Counted from the first letter of the stretch, positions 46,298-56,011 are shown. The stretch: DNA of 64,000 nucleotides from JAENVT01 sp963805445 (GCA_963805445.1 CAWDUI010000003.1:221805-285804), one strand, 5' to 3'. The notes: generated by a model from the letters alone, not told the origin. Made by a program: numbers and translations.

Positions 46298-47478
46298 CTA
46301 GAGCGTGTCGGCGACCGCGGCCGCGGCCCACGTGATCCGCTGCGCGCGGATGTCGGCCGCCAGGTTGGCCGCCATCTTGTTCATCACGTAGCCGAAGGCC
46401 AACTGGCGCTCGGGCTGGGCGAACGCATTCGACCCGCCGGCGCCGGGATGACCGAAGCTGCCGGGGCCGGCGTACGGCGTGAACATGCCGTGCGTCATGA
46501 ACCCCATGCCGAACGTGGTCGGCATCATCAGGCACAGGTCGGGCTCGCCGTCCGGCGTGATCGTGGCCCGGGCCCGCTCGCGGGTGTCGTCGTTCAGCAA
46601 CTGCACGCCGTCGATCGGCGCCATCGTGGCGGCGTAGAGCTTGGCCAGTGCGTGTGCCGTGCCGATGCCGTTGGCCGCGGGGACTTCTGCGGCGTGCACC
46701 TCGCGGCTGTTGAACTCAGTCGTCGGCGCCGAGCGCGCCGTTGAGGAACAGGGCGCGACCACCGCGGGTTTCGGGCCCGAGGAACATCTCGATCATCGCC
46801 CGGATGGCCGGATCGGGGTTGTCTTCGTTCAGCGGCCTGCCGATGATCGGCGACACACGAGGTTCCTGCTCCTCGGGGAGGCCGATCCACAGGTCGAGGC
46901 CGAGCGGACCGGCGATCTCCTCGGCCAGGAACTGCCCCGGCGAGCGGCCGTCGGTGCGCCGGATCAGCTCGCCTGCCAGCTAGCCGAACGTCACCGCGTG
47001 ATATCCGTGGCCCGAGCCGATCGGCCAATCGGGCTTGGTGTCGGCGAGCATCGACGTGATGGTCTTCCAGTCGAGCGCATCGGCCAGCGTCACCGGGGCG
47101 TCGGGCGCGATCAGCCCGCATTGGTGGCTGATCAGCTGGGCGACGGTGGCGTCGCCCTTGCCGTGGGCGGCGAACTCCGGCCAGTACGTGGCCACCTTCT
47201 CGTCGTAGTCGAGCAATCCGCGTTGCACGCACATTGCCACCGCGATGGCGGTGATGCCCTTGGTGGTGCTGAACACCAACTGCAGGGTCGAATCGTCGTA
47301 CGGCCGATCACTGGCCGCGTCGAACGTGCCACCCCACGAGGTCGACCACTCTGGCGCCGCGGTGATAGACGCACGCGGAAGCGCCGACCTCTTGACCAAG
47401 CTCGAAGTTCTCCTCGAACGCCGCCTTGACCGGCTCCCAGCCAGGTGCGACGAACCCGTCGGCATTGATTCGCGTCAT
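46298..47478 (-). CDS. Serine hydrolase, beta-lactamase class C/esterase family, with nonsense codon and frame breaks
   Basis: About 390 residues when joined. The start reads MTRINADGFVAPGWEPVKAA. After a break near 47360 come FSTTKGITAIAVAM (SxxK, the nucleophile motif), the Tyr motif region, and GYHAVTFG. Then a TAG (46980-46982) stands where the family has Trp (TFGWLAGEL), and the same frame continues GELIRRTDGRSPGQF. A last break near 46745 leads to NSREVHAAEVPAANG and FGHPGAGGSNAFA. Either the gene is newly dead or TGG was misread as TAG; the second fits the error pattern. EstB-type esterases and lipolytic enzymes are the nearest group. Confidence 0.78.
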
Positions 47479-47485
47479 GGGCTTG

Positions 47486-47491
47486 ACGGTA
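47486..47491 (-). promoter_or_regulatory. -10 element of serine hydrolase gene, leaderless start
   Basis: TACCGT on the minus strand lies seven bases before the ATG at 47478. Confidence 0.45.
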
Positions 47492-47498
47492 CCGGGAA

Positions 47499-48557
47499 TC
47501 AGGCGTCGTCGACGATCGCCCTCAAGGTCTCGATCTGGTGCACGGCGTCCGGCCCGACCGGGTTGACGGACAGCACCGTCACGCCGGCCTCCTTGTAGGC
47601 GCCGACCCGATCCTTGATGTAGCTCGCCGGGCCGACCAGGTTGGAGAGCTCCAGCCACTCGCCCGGTACGCGGGCCGCGGCCTCGTCCTTCTTGCCGTCG
47701 AGGTACAGGTCCTGGATGTCGACGGCCTCCTGCTCGTAGCCGTAGTCACGGCAGATGTCGTTGTAGAAGTTCTTGCCGCGGGCACCCATGCCGCCGACGT
47801 ACAGCGCGGTCATCGGCCGGGCGAAGTCGAGGATCGCCTTCTGCTGGTCGCCGACCAGGTCCTCGCCGATGGCCAGCATGCCGCCGGCGGAGATGTCGAG
47901 CCGGGCTTGCGGCTGGGGTCGCGCTTGGCCAGGCCGGCCTTGAGCTGCTCGCCCCACACCTGCTGGAACTTCTCCGGGATGAACATGATCGGCAGCCATC
48001 CGTCGGCGATCTCGGCCGTCGCCGTGACGCTGAGGCCCTTCAAGCTGGCCCACCAGATCGGGATGTCGCTGCGGACCGGATGGTTGATCAGCTTCAGCGG
48101 CTTGCCCAGCCCGGTGCCCTCACCGGGCGGAAGCGGCGCCTGGAAGGTCTGGCCCTGGTAGTCGAACTTCTCCTCGCGCTTCCAGATCATGCGGCAGGCC
48201 TCGATGTACTCCTTGATGCGCAGCATCGGCTTCTCGTACCGCACGCCGTGGAAGCCCTCGATCACCTGCGGGCCGCTGGCGCCGAGACCGAGGATGAAGC
48301 GGCCGTCGCTGACGTAGTCGCAACCGGCCGCCGTCATCGCCATGAGCGCCGCCGTCCGCGAGTACACGTTGACGATGCCGGTGCCGATCTCCACCCGATC
48401 GGTGTTGGCGGCCAGGTAGCCGACCTGGCTGATGGCGTCGAAGGTGTACGCCTCGGGGATCCACACCTGATCGAGCCCGGCCTTCTCGAGCTCGACCACC
48501 CGCTGTCGCTGCTTCTTTGAAACCACCGCCGTAGTTGATCGCCATCGAGAACTTCAT
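47499..48557 (-). CDS. LLM-class F420-dependent oxidoreductase, frame breaks
   Basis: About 352 residues: MKFSMAINYGG in one frame, then after a break near 48520 VVELEKAGLDQVWIPEAYTFD, RVEIGTGIVNVYSRTAALMA and GRFILGLGASGPQVIEGFHG, then after another break near 47915 LDISAGGMLAIGEDLV and the C-terminal VGPASYIKDRVGAYKEAGV. The TIM-barrel architecture and the GxGxSGPxxxxGxHG strand are diagnostic of luciferase-like monooxygenases using F420. Its ATG overlaps the LarE stop (ATGA on the minus strand). The substrate is unknown. Confidence 0.85.
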
Positions 48558-49389
48558 GATTGGGAGCCCCTCTCGGTCCGAGCGTGCCCGCCGTTGAGGT
48601 TGCCGGATCGGAAACCTTCGAGGTCGAGCGTGACGTATGGGTAGCCCGGCGGCCTTGGCGGCGTGCACGACGTGCGGCTGCGGCGAGGCGACGACGTCCG
48701 GGAGTCGATCGAGCGGGACCTCGATGCGCGCCGTGTCGCCGTAGTGGCGAACCCGGAGCTCGGCGAAGCCCAGACGCTTGAGCGCGGCCTCGGCGCGGTC
48801 GACCTGGCTGAGCAGACGCCACGGAGACCTCGGTGCCGTACGGGACCCGGCTGGCCAGGCATGCGGCCGCAGGCTTGTTCCACGTGCGCAGCCCGAGGAC
48901 CTGCGAGGCGGCGCGCACGTCGGCCTTGGTGAACCCGGCGGCCACGAGTGGGAACGTCGCACCGCGTTGGTCGGCGGCGAGCTGGCCGGGCCGATGATCA
49001 CCGAGGTCGTCGAGGTTGACGCCGAGCACCACGGTCGCCCCGCTCGCCGCGGCGATCGGCGCGACGACGTCCATCAGTTCGGCCTTGCAGTGGTAGCAGC
49101 GGTCGGTGTCGTTGATCCGGTACGCGGCGCGCTCCATCTCGTGGGTGACGACCGGCGTCCAGCGAAGGCCCCACTCGGCGGCGAGCGCCCGGCAGTCGGC
49201 CTCCTCGTCGCCGGCGAGCGACGGCGACACGGCGGTCACCGCATGGGCGTCGTCGGCGAGCACCTGATGGGCGACAGCGGCGAGGAACGCGCTGTCGGCG
49301 CCCCCGCTGAACGCCACGACGACCCGCCCGAGACGGCGCAGTTCGGCCTGGAGCGCGTCGATCTTGTCGTCGAGCAGAGTGGCGGGCAC
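48554..49389 (-). CDS. larE: LarE-type ATP-dependent sacrificial sulfur transferase, frame breaks
   Basis: This protein of about 277 residues has the PP-loop AFSGGADSAFLA (residues 26-37), DRCYHCKAEL with the metal/Cys pair, and KPAAACLASRVPYG. The cysteine in that last motif corresponds to the cysteine that LarE sacrifices when thiolating the pyridinium cofactor of lactate racemase. Frames change near 48815 and 48645, and the tail ends GFRSGNLNGGHARTER. The GTG at 49389 lies seven bases from a -10 box. No larB, larC or larA is in the window. It is translationally coupled to an LLM oxidoreductase, so the sulfur acceptor may differ from the lactate racemase cofactor. Confidence 0.85.
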
Positions 49390-49396
49390 GCCGCCG

Positions 49397-49402
49397 ACGC
49401 TA
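49397..49402 (-). promoter_or_regulatory. -10 element of larE, leaderless start
   Basis: TAGCGT on the minus strand lies seven bases before the GTG at 49389. Confidence 0.45.
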
Positions 49403-49476
49403 GCCGCAGCACGGCCTGATGACGTCGGCGGCAATTGTGGGGCGAGGGCAGCACCCGATGGTGCAGGATGGTGACC

Positions 49477-50412
49477 ATGGCCATCATCGAGGTCGGCGAC
49501 CTGTCGAAGACCTTCACGGTTCCGGTACGCGAGCAGGGCTTGCGGGCCTCGATCCGCAGCCTCGTGCGCCGTGAGACCAAGGAGGTCACCGCGGTCGACT
49601 CGGTGTCGTTCACCATCGAGCCCGGCGAGGTGGTCGGCTTCCTCGGCCCGAACGGCGCCGGCAAAACCACGACGTTGAAGATGCTGTCGGGATTGCTGCA
49701 CCCGACCGGCGGCCGGTGCACCGTTCTGGGGTTCGAGCCGAAGGGCAGGCCGTCTGCGCTGCTGAGTCGGATCACGCTCGTGATGGGCAACCGGAACCAG
49801 TTGCAGTGGGATCTCCCGGCGCTCGACTCGTTCGAGCTCAATCGGGCCATCTACCGAATTCCCCGCCCGGAGTTCGTGGCGACGCGCGACGAGTTGATCG
49901 AACTGCTCGACATCGGCGCCCTCGTGACGCAACCGGTTCGCAACCTGTCACTCGGCGAGCGGATGAAGATGGAGATCGCCGGCGCGTTGTTGCATCGTCC
50001 GCAGGTCCTGTTCCTCGACGAGCCGACCATCGGCCTCGACGTCACGATGCAGCGCAGGATCCGCAGCTTCGTCGCCGACTACAACGCCAGGTATGGCGCG
50101 ACCGTGATCTTGACCAGTCACTACATGGCCGACGTGCAGGCGCTGTGCAAGAGGGTGATCGTGATCCATCATGGCCGGCTCGTGTTCGACGGCGACCTGA
50201 CGGCGCTGTCCGACCGGTTCACCACCCAGCGCACCATCAGGGCACGCCTGGCCGATGGCGAGGAGATCACCATCCTCGCGGCACGCAGCGACACCGCCTC
50301 GGCCACGTCGCGATTGTTGGCCGAGCACGACGTGATCGACCTGACCATCGAGGACCCGCCGATCGACGATGTGATCGAGCAGGTGTTCGCCGACGCCCAC
50401 GACGCGCCATGA
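49477..50412 (+). CDS. ABC-2 type exporter ATP-binding protein
   Basis: This 311-residue ATPase has Walker A GPNGAGKTTTLKMLSGLL, Q-loop region LVMGNRNQLQWDLP, signature LSLGERMKMEIAGALL, Walker B VLFLDEPTIGLD and switch LTSHYMADV. The MGNRNQL and ERMKME forms are typical of the group found with two ABC-2 permeases of the DUF990/YadH type. ATG at 49477 is the chosen start; GTG 49471 and ATG 49468 are possible. Its stop overlaps the first permease (ATGA). The cargo is unknown. Confidence 0.9.
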   Translation: MAIIEVGDLSKTFTVPVREQGLRASIRSLVRRETKEVTAVDSVSFTIEPGEVVGFLGPNGAGKTTTLKMLSGLLHPTGGRCTVLGFEPKGRPSALLSRITLVMGNRNQLQWDLPALDSFELNRAIYRIPRPEFVATRDELIELLDIGALVTQPVRNLSLGERMKMEIAGALLHRPQVLFLDEPTIGLDVTMQRRIRSFVADYNARYGATVILTSHYMADVQALCKRVIVIHHGRLVFDGDLTALSDRFTTQRTIRARLADGEEITILAARSDTASATSRLLAEHDVIDLTIEDPPIDDVIEQVFADAHDAP

Positions 50413-51203
50413 TCGCGCTGTACGCCGCGCACATGCGCTACTCGGTGCTGCAGCAGTTCCAGTACCGCGCCGCCAACTACTTCTACATGATCGGCATGAT
50501 CGCCGAGCCCGTGGTCTACCTCGTCGTGTGGTCGACGATCGCCAGAGCCCACGGCGGCTCGATCGACGGCCTCACCCCGGGCGGGTTCGCCGCGTACTAC
50601 ATCGTGTGGACGCTGGTGCGGAACATGAACATCGTGCTGACGCCCTTCGCATGGGAGGAACGGATCAAGGACGGCACCTTCGCCGGCCAGCTGATGAAGC
50701 CCGTGCATCCGATCCACGAGGACATCGCCGGGTTCATGGGCTGGAAACTCGTCGTGCTGGTGCTGTGGATCCCGATCGCGATCGTGCTGGTGCTGCTGTT
50801 CCGCCCAACGCTGAGCCCGACCTTGCTCCAGGGCGTCGTCTTCGCCGTCGCCATCTGGGGTGCGTATCTGATCCGGGCGATCATGCAGTGGTCGTTGGGG
50901 TTGATCACGTTCTGGACCACGCGTGTCGCGGCGATCTTCGAGGCGTACTACCTCAGCGAGTTGCTGCTGTCGGGCCGAGTGTTCCCGTTGGTGCTGATGC
51001 CCAAGTGGTTCCAGACGCTGACGTGGTACTTCCCGTTTCGGTGGTCGTTCAGCTTCCCGATCGTCGCACTCACGGGGCCGATCGAGGATCGTGACCTCTT
51101 CATCGGCATCGGCATGCAGGTGGCGTGGATCCTCTTCGGCATCGGGCTGCTGTACCTCGTGTGGCCGCGAGCGGTCCGGCGCTTCAGCTCGGTCGGTGGA
51201 TGA
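50409..51203 (+). CDS. ABC-2 type exporter permease 1
   Basis: This 264-residue protein with about six membrane segments begins MIALYAAHMRYSVLQQFQYRAANYF, as in DUF990-type ABC-2 permeases. WEERIKDGTFAGQLMKPVHPI is the conserved cytoplasmic loop (LLxPxxP-like). It overlaps the ATPase gene at its start and the second permease at its end, each by ATGA, so the three proteins are made in fixed ratio. Confidence 0.9.
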   Translation: MIALYAAHMRYSVLQQFQYRAANYFYMIGMIAEPVVYLVVWSTIARAHGGSIDGLTPGGFAAYYIVWTLVRNMNIVLTPFAWEERIKDGTFAGQLMKPVHPIHEDIAGFMGWKLVVLVLWIPIAIVLVLLFRPTLSPTLLQGVVFAVAIWGAYLIRAIMQWSLGLITFWTTRVAAIFEAYYLSELLLSGRVFPLVLMPKWFQTLTWYFPFRWSFSFPIVALTGPIEDRDLFIGIGMQVAWILFGIGLLYLVWPRAVRRFSSVGG

Positions 51204-52001
51204 TGAAGCGTCGCGGCGGAGGTCTTCGGTTGACCGGCACGTTCCTGCGCATCGGTGTGATGAACGAGATGCAATACCGCATCAACTTCTTCCTGCAGTT
51301 GCTGCAGTCGCTTGCTGACCGTCGGCACCGGGCTGATCATCCTCGCGGTGGTGTTCTCCAAGACCGACGATCTCGCCGGGTGGAGCCGGCCACAGCTGCT
51401 CGCCGTCATGGGTGTGTTCACGCTCGTCGGCGGGATCATTCGCACCTTCATCCAGCCGAACATGCAGCGCGTCGTCGAAGACGTGCGCCAGGGCAAGCTC
51501 GACCACGCGCTGACGAAGCCTGCCGATGCACAGCTGTTGGTCAGCATCCGCGATGTGCGCTTCTGGCAGCTCACCGACGTGCTCGTCGGTTTGGCAGTGT
51601 TGATCGTCGCGTTGGTCCAGATGAGCTCGACCACACAGTGGCGACACGTCGTCGCGTTCGTCGCCCTTCTCCTCAGCGGACTGGTGTCGATCTACTGCTT
51701 CTGGCTGATGCTGGCCTCGGCGTCGTTCTGGTTGGTGCGCATGAACGAAGTGCAGGAACTGTTCGACGGGTTGTTCCGGGCCGGCCAGTACCCCGTTGGG
51801 ATCTACCCCGGGTGGCTGCGGTACGGGTTGACGTTCATCATCCCGCTGGCCTTCGCGATCACCGTTCCGTCCGAGGCCGTCACCGGCCGGCTCGCATGGC
51901 AATCGGTGGTGGTGATGGTCTTGTTCACCATCGTGTTGCTGGTCGTGTCGCGCTGGTGTTGGAAGCGGGGCCTGCGGCGCTACGGGGGCGCCTCGGCCTG
52001 A
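51200..52001 (+). CDS. ABC-2 type exporter permease 2, one frame break
   Basis: This protein of about 267 residues is the partner of the preceding permease. It reads FLRIGVMNEMQYRINFFLQL, then after a break near 51310 TLVGGIIRTFIQPNMQRVVE and VRQGKLDHALTKPADAQLLV, the same loop that permease 1 shows. About six membrane segments end with KRGLRRYGGASA. It closes the exporter operon and converges with an acyl-CoA dehydrogenase gene ten bases away. Confidence 0.87.
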
Positions 52002-52010
52002 CCCGGTTCG

Positions 52011-53237
52011 CTAGGCCCGGGTGCCGGCCCGTTGCGCTTCCGCCCATGTCATGCCGGTCGTCACGTCGACGTCATGCGGCAGCCCCAGCACGCGCTCGCT
52101 GACGATGTTGCGCTGCACGTCACCCGTGCCGCCACCGATCGTCAGGGCCTGGCTGAAGAGGTAGCCGTCGTACCACCCCGGGTGCAGCAGGCCGCCCGCC
52201 GGCTTCTCGGTGCCGAGGCCCTTGGTGTCGGTGCCGGGCACGAACTCGTGCAACCCGTCACCGCCCGTCAGCATTGCTGCCGCGCCCACGAGATCTCGCG
52301 CCAACGCCATCACGTGCTGGCCGTGCTCGTCGGCCAGGATCTTGCGCACGCTGGCTTCCGGGCCGGGTTGTTGCCCCTTCAACCTGGCGGTCAGGGTTCG
52401 CAGCCGGATGAGATCGAGCACGGTGTGCTCGATGTAGATGTCGGCAAGTCGTTGACGCATGTGCGGGTCGGTGACCGGGCCTCGATCAGCAACCGACTCG
52501 ATCAGCTCCAGCGCCGTCGGGCCGTTGCCCCACAGCACGCCTCCGGTCGACAGTGAGATCCGTTCGTTCCCGAGCGTGACCTTGGCCAGCCGCCAGCCGT
52601 CGTTGAGCTCGCCCACCAGGTTCGCTGCGGGGATGCGCACGTCGGTGAAGAACACTTCGTTGAACGTGTGCCCGCCCGTCATCTCGGTGATCGGGCGGAT
52701 CTCGATGCCGGGCACCTGCATCGGGCAGATGAAGTACGAGATGCCCTTGTGCTTGGGCGCTTCGGGATCGGTGCGCGCCAGCAGGATGCCGAACGCGGCG
52801 TGCTGCGCGCCGCTGGTCCAGATCTTCTGTCCGTTGACCACGAACTCGTCGCCGTCGCGCACCGCACGGGTGCCGAGGCTGGCCAGGTCGCTGCCGCTGC
52901 CGGACTCGCTGAACAACTGGCACCAGAACTCCTCCCCCGACAGCATCGGCAGCAGATATCGCTGCTTCTGTTCGTCGGTACCGGCATACAGCAGCGTGGG
53001 GCCCGCCCACCCGATGCCGATCGGGTTCACCGGCCGGCGCACCTTGGCCCTGGACAACTCGTCGTCGATGATCAGCTGGTGAATCGGGTCCGCACCCAGC
53101 CCCCACGGCGCCGGCCATTGCGGCGCCACATATCCGGCCTCGGCCAACTGCCTGGTGGTCGCGTCCGGATGGGCATCGATCCATTCGCGCACAGCCACAC
53201 GGCGGGGATCATCCGCATCGGGCAACTGGAAGTCCAT
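52011..53237 (-). CDS. Acyl-CoA dehydrogenase family protein (1)
   Basis: This 408-residue flavoprotein has the FAD/substrate signatures WCQLFSESGSGSDLASLGTRA and NGQKIWTSGAQHAAFGILLAR, then MTGGHTFNEVFFTDVRIP. The C-terminal IGGGTGDVQRNIVSERVLGLP is typical. The position of the usual catalytic glutamate in the last helical domain is not clear to me. Many Acidimicrobiia carry large sets of these for fatty-acid and steroid breakdown. A -10 box seven bases before the ATG suggests independent, leaderless transcription. Confidence 0.92.
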   Translation of the reverse strand: MDFQLPDADDPRRVAVREWIDAHPDATTRQLAEAGYVAPQWPAPWGLGADPIHQLIIDDELSRAKVRRPVNPIGIGWAGPTLLYAGTDEQKQRYLLPMLSGEEFWCQLFSESGSGSDLASLGTRAVRDGDEFVVNGQKIWTSGAQHAAFGILLARTDPEAPKHKGISYFICPMQVPGIEIRPITEMTGGHTFNEVFFTDVRIPAANLVGELNDGWRLAKVTLGNERISLSTGGVLWGNGPTALELIESVADRGPVTDPHMRQRLADIYIEHTVLDLIRLRTLTARLKGQQPGPEASVRKILADEHGQHVMALARDLVGAAAMLTGGDGLHEFVPGTDTKGLGTEKPAGGLLHPGWYDGYLFSQALTIGGGTGDVQRNIVSERVLGLPHDVDVTTGMTWAEAQRAGTRA

Positions 53238-53244
53238 CGCTACA

Positions 53245-53250
53245 ACTGTA
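53245..53250 (-). promoter_or_regulatory. -10 element of acyl-CoA dehydrogenase 1 gene, leaderless start
   Basis: TACAGT on the minus strand lies seven bases before the ATG at 53237. Confidence 0.5.
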
Positions 53251-53322
53251 TTGCAGTGCGCCCGGTTTCATCCCGTGCAGTCCCCGTTCACCGACCCTGT
53301 CGTGAAGCGCGATGATGGCGCT

Positions 53323-54117
53323 ATGAAGTTCGGCTTCGTAGTGCCGTGGGCTGATGCCGCCGAGATCGGTGAGCTCGCCGCGGTCGCGGAGTTGCACGGC
53401 TGGGACGGGTTGTTCGTGTGGGAGCCGGTGTGGGGGGTCGACCCGTGGGTTTCCCTGGCGGTGGCCTCATGTCGCACCACGACCTTGCGGTTGGGCACGA
53501 TGCTGACTCCGTTGCCGCGGCGCAAGCCGTGGGAGCTCGCCGGTCAGGTCGCCACCGTCGATCGGCTGTCGAACGGACGCGTGGTCGTCAGCGTGGGTCT
53601 CGGCGCCCCCGACAGTGGCTACGAGGCCTTCGGGGAAGAGACCGACAAGATCGTCCGCGGCCAACTGCTCGACGAGGGGCTCGACATCCTGCGTGGGCTC
53701 TGGGCAGGGCAGCCCTTCGTCCATCACGGCAAGCACTACACCATCGAACCGAGCGACTTCCCGACGATCGGTCACACCGCTCAGCAGCCCGGCGTGCCGA
53801 TCTGGTGCGTGGGCGCCCTCGGCTCGAAGAAGTCGATGACCCGAGCGCTGTCGTGTGACGGGTTGATCCCACAGGTGGTCGAGGACGGCAAGGCTCGGCA
53901 GTGCACCTTGGAGGAGTTGCAGCACGTGCAGCTCCCCGACCGCGCTTTCGACGTGATCGTCGAGGGCGCGTGGAGCGAGCATTCACCCGCCGCGTGGGCC
54001 GAGGCCGGCGCCACGTGGTGGTTGGAGACGCTGTGGAACGCCGTCAGCGACCCCGACGCGTTGGACTGCTCGATGAGCCGGTTGCGTCAAGGCCCGCCCC
54101 GCGAAACCACGGACTGA
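53323..54117 (+). CDS. LLM-class F420-dependent oxidoreductase (2)
   Basis: This 264-residue barrel flavoprotein begins MKFGFVVPWADAAEIGELA. It contains LFVWEPVWGVDPWVSLA, LRLGTMLTPLPRRKPWELA and GRVVVSVGLGAPDSGYEAFG, the usual strand-loop set of luciferase-like enzymes. It is shorter than typical 300-350-residue members, mostly in the C-terminal half. It diverges from acyl-CoA dehydrogenase 1 and converges with the anti-sigma-like gene. Confidence 0.87.
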   Translation: MKFGFVVPWADAAEIGELAAVAELHGWDGLFVWEPVWGVDPWVSLAVASCRTTTLRLGTMLTPLPRRKPWELAGQVATVDRLSNGRVVVSVGLGAPDSGYEAFGEETDKIVRGQLLDEGLDILRGLWAGQPFVHHGKHYTIEPSDFPTIGHTAQQPGVPIWCVGALGSKKSMTRALSCDGLIPQVVEDGKARQCTLEELQHVQLPDRAFDVIVEGAWSEHSPAAWAEAGATWWLETLWNAVSDPDALDCSMSRLRQGPPRETTD

Positions 54118-54131
54118 CCCGACTCGGTCCG

Positions 54132-54803
54132 CTATCCGGCTCGGCGCTCGCGGTCGACGATCCTCAACCGCGGCGGGTCCTTCGGCTTGGTGCCGGTGCC
54201 CCCGCCGCGGCCGGCCGGCACGGCGAGCAACCAGATCAGGAACACGCTGATGACCTGCGGCAGATGGCGGGTCTCGCCAACAAGAGGGATGCGGCCCGTC
54301 GCCAGGTCGACGATGGCGCCGAGGAGCAGTGCCCCGGCCAGCACCATGGCCACGGGCAGGATCGATCGAGCCCGCGCCGGGCGGACCACGACGACCATCA
54401 ACGCCACGCCGTAGGCAACCCCGAACGCGCCGAGGTGCCGAGCCGAATGGGTGGCCACCCCCTGCTCCTCCCCGAGGATCAGCGCCGGCAGGGCGAACGC
54501 CACGACCTGCACGGCCACGACGGCCAGCACGATGCGCAGGATGCTCCAATGCGCTGCTCGATCCGCGGCGGCGTTCAACCGGGCGATCGGTCCGGAGAGA
54601 TCAGGCATGCCGGGCGCAGCCGCGATGCGTTCGAACGCCGGTGACGACTGGATCAACTCCTGGTACGACTGGCAGCCGGGGCACCGCGCGACGTGCGCGG
54701 CAACGAGACGTTCGTCGATGTCTGCCGATTCGCCGTCGGCCATCGCCGAGAGGGCATCGCGCCACCGGGAGCAATCCATGTCGTTCCAGTCGCTTGCAGG
54801 CAT
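54132..54803 (-). CDS. Zinc-finger anti-sigma-like membrane protein
   Basis: This 223-residue protein has an N-terminal zf-HC2 module with the zinc set H-x3-CxxC (VAAHVARCPGCQSY, residues 37-50), the ZAS signature of anti-sigma factors. About four membrane segments follow (ILRIVLAVVAVQVVAFALP and others), with a basic tail. GGAGGGG lies ten bases before the ATG at 54803, favouring it over the internal ATG at 54779. No sigma factor gene is adjacent, which is unusual, and multi-span anti-sigma-like proteins are uncommon. It diverges from acyl-CoA dehydrogenase 2. Confidence 0.78.
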   Translation of the reverse strand: MPASDWNDMDCSRWRDALSAMADGESADIDERLVAAHVARCPGCQSYQELIQSSPAFERIAAAPGMPDLSGPIARLNAAADRAAHWSILRIVLAVVAVQVVAFALPALILGEEQGVATHSARHLGAFGVAYGVALMVVVVRPARARSILPVAMVLAGALLLGAIVDLATGRIPLVGETRHLPQVISVFLIWLLAVPAGRGGGTGTKPKDPPRLRIVDRERRAG

Positions 54804-54879
54804 CGATTGGTTCCCCTCCGTACCCCAAATTCCTGTCGCAACGCTACGACCTCTGCACGGCGAGGCGACGGCGGTGAGG

Positions 54880-54885
54880 TAGCTT
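54880..54885 (+). promoter_or_regulatory. -10 element of acyl-CoA dehydrogenase 2 gene, leaderless start
   Basis: TAGCTT lies seven bases before GTG 54893, which supports this GTG over the upstream in-frame TTG at 54884. Confidence 0.45.
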
Positions 54886-54892
54886 GCCGTGC

Positions 54893-56011
54893 GTGACGTC
54901 GGTCGACGAGTTCCGCCGCGAGGCTGCGGCCTGGCTCGGCGATCACGGTGACCAGGCACCCACCGACTACGGGGCGATCTGCCCGCCGGACACGATCGTT
55001 CGGGCCGTGGCGTGGCAGCGGTTGATCCTCGAGGCCGGATACGCGGGGATCCACTGGCCGGTCGCGCACGGTGGTCGTGGGCTGAGCCCCGAACACAACG
55101 CCGCCTGGCAGTTCGAGTGCGCGAAGGCCGGCGTGCCGGCGGTGCTCAACATGGTGGGGTTGGTGCTGGCTGCAGGGGCACTCCTCCGGTTCGGCACCGA
55201 GGAGCAGCAACGCCTCCATCTGGGCGCCACCTTGCGCGCCGACCACGTGTGGTGCCAGTTGTTCAGCGAGCCCGGCGCGGGCAGCGACCTTGCCGGGCTG
55301 TCGACGACGGCGGAGCGCGACGGCGACCACTTCGTGATCAACGGTCAGAAGGTGTGGTGCAGCGGCGGCCGCTACAGCAACTGGGGCATCCTGCTGGCAC
55401 GCACCGATTGCGATGCGGCCCGCCACAGCGGGATCTCGTTCTTCGTGCTTCCGATGGACCTCGTCGGGATCGAGGTGCGCCCGTTACGCCAGATGACCGG
55501 CGAGGCCGAGTTCGACGAAGTCTTCTTCAGTGACGTCCGCCTGCCCGCCGACCACCTGGTGGGCCCGTTGCACGAAGGGTGGGGCGTCGGTATGGCCGTG
55601 CTGACCAGCGAGCGCAGTCACATCGGTACCAGCATCATCGGCCTCGAGCGCCGCTTGGCGTCGATGGCCCGCCTCGGCGAGGGCCGACCGATGTCCGCGA
55701 CCGCACGCGACGATCTGGCGCGGTTGATCTCGACCGGTTCTGCCTACAAGGCGATGGCCCGACGCCAGGGGCCGATCGCCTCCGTTGCCGCCTCACTGAT
55801 GAAGCTGGGCATCACCGAGATGATGTTCGATTCGGCGGTGCTCCGTGTGTCGGTCAGTGGCGCGGACGCCATGCTCGCCGGACCGGATGCTTCCGGCGTG
55901 CTGGCTGCGCCGGGTGGGCGCATCGCCGGCGGAACCAGCCAGGTTCAACGCAACATCATCGGCGAGCGGCTGCTGGGATTGCCGCGCGAGCCGAAACCGT
56001 CGGGTGCATGA
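54893..56011 (+). CDS. Acyl-CoA dehydrogenase family protein (2)
   Basis: This 372-residue flavoprotein has WCQLFSEPGAGSDLAGLSTTA, NGQKVWCSGGRYSNWGILLAR, MTGEAEFDEVFFSDVRLP and, at the C-terminus, IAGGTSQVQRNIIGERLLGLP. It resembles protein (1) 1.7 kb away but shows considerable divergence, so the pair could work as the two subunits of a heteromeric enzyme (as FadE pairs do) or independently. The GTG start was chosen on promoter spacing. Confidence 0.92.
   Translation: MTSVDEFRREAAAWLGDHGDQAPTDYGAICPPDTIVRAVAWQRLILEAGYAGIHWPVAHGGRGLSPEHNAAWQFECAKAGVPAVLNMVGLVLAAGALLRFGTEEQQRLHLGATLRADHVWCQLFSEPGAGSDLAGLSTTAERDGDHFVINGQKVWCSGGRYSNWGILLARTDCDAARHSGISFFVLPMDLVGIEVRPLRQMTGEAEFDEVFFSDVRLPADHLVGPLHEGWGVGMAVLTSERSHIGTSIIGLERRLASMARLGEGRPMSATARDDLARLISTGSAYKAMARRQGPIASVAASLMKLGITEMMFDSAVLRVSVSGADAMLAGPDASGVLAAPGGRIAGGTSQVQRNIIGERLLGLPREPKPSGA

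Noticed and set aside
46980..46982. Pyrrolysine or other stop read-through at the TAG in the serine hydrolase
   Set aside because: The position is a conserved Trp in the family and the gene also has frame breaks; one base error is simpler.
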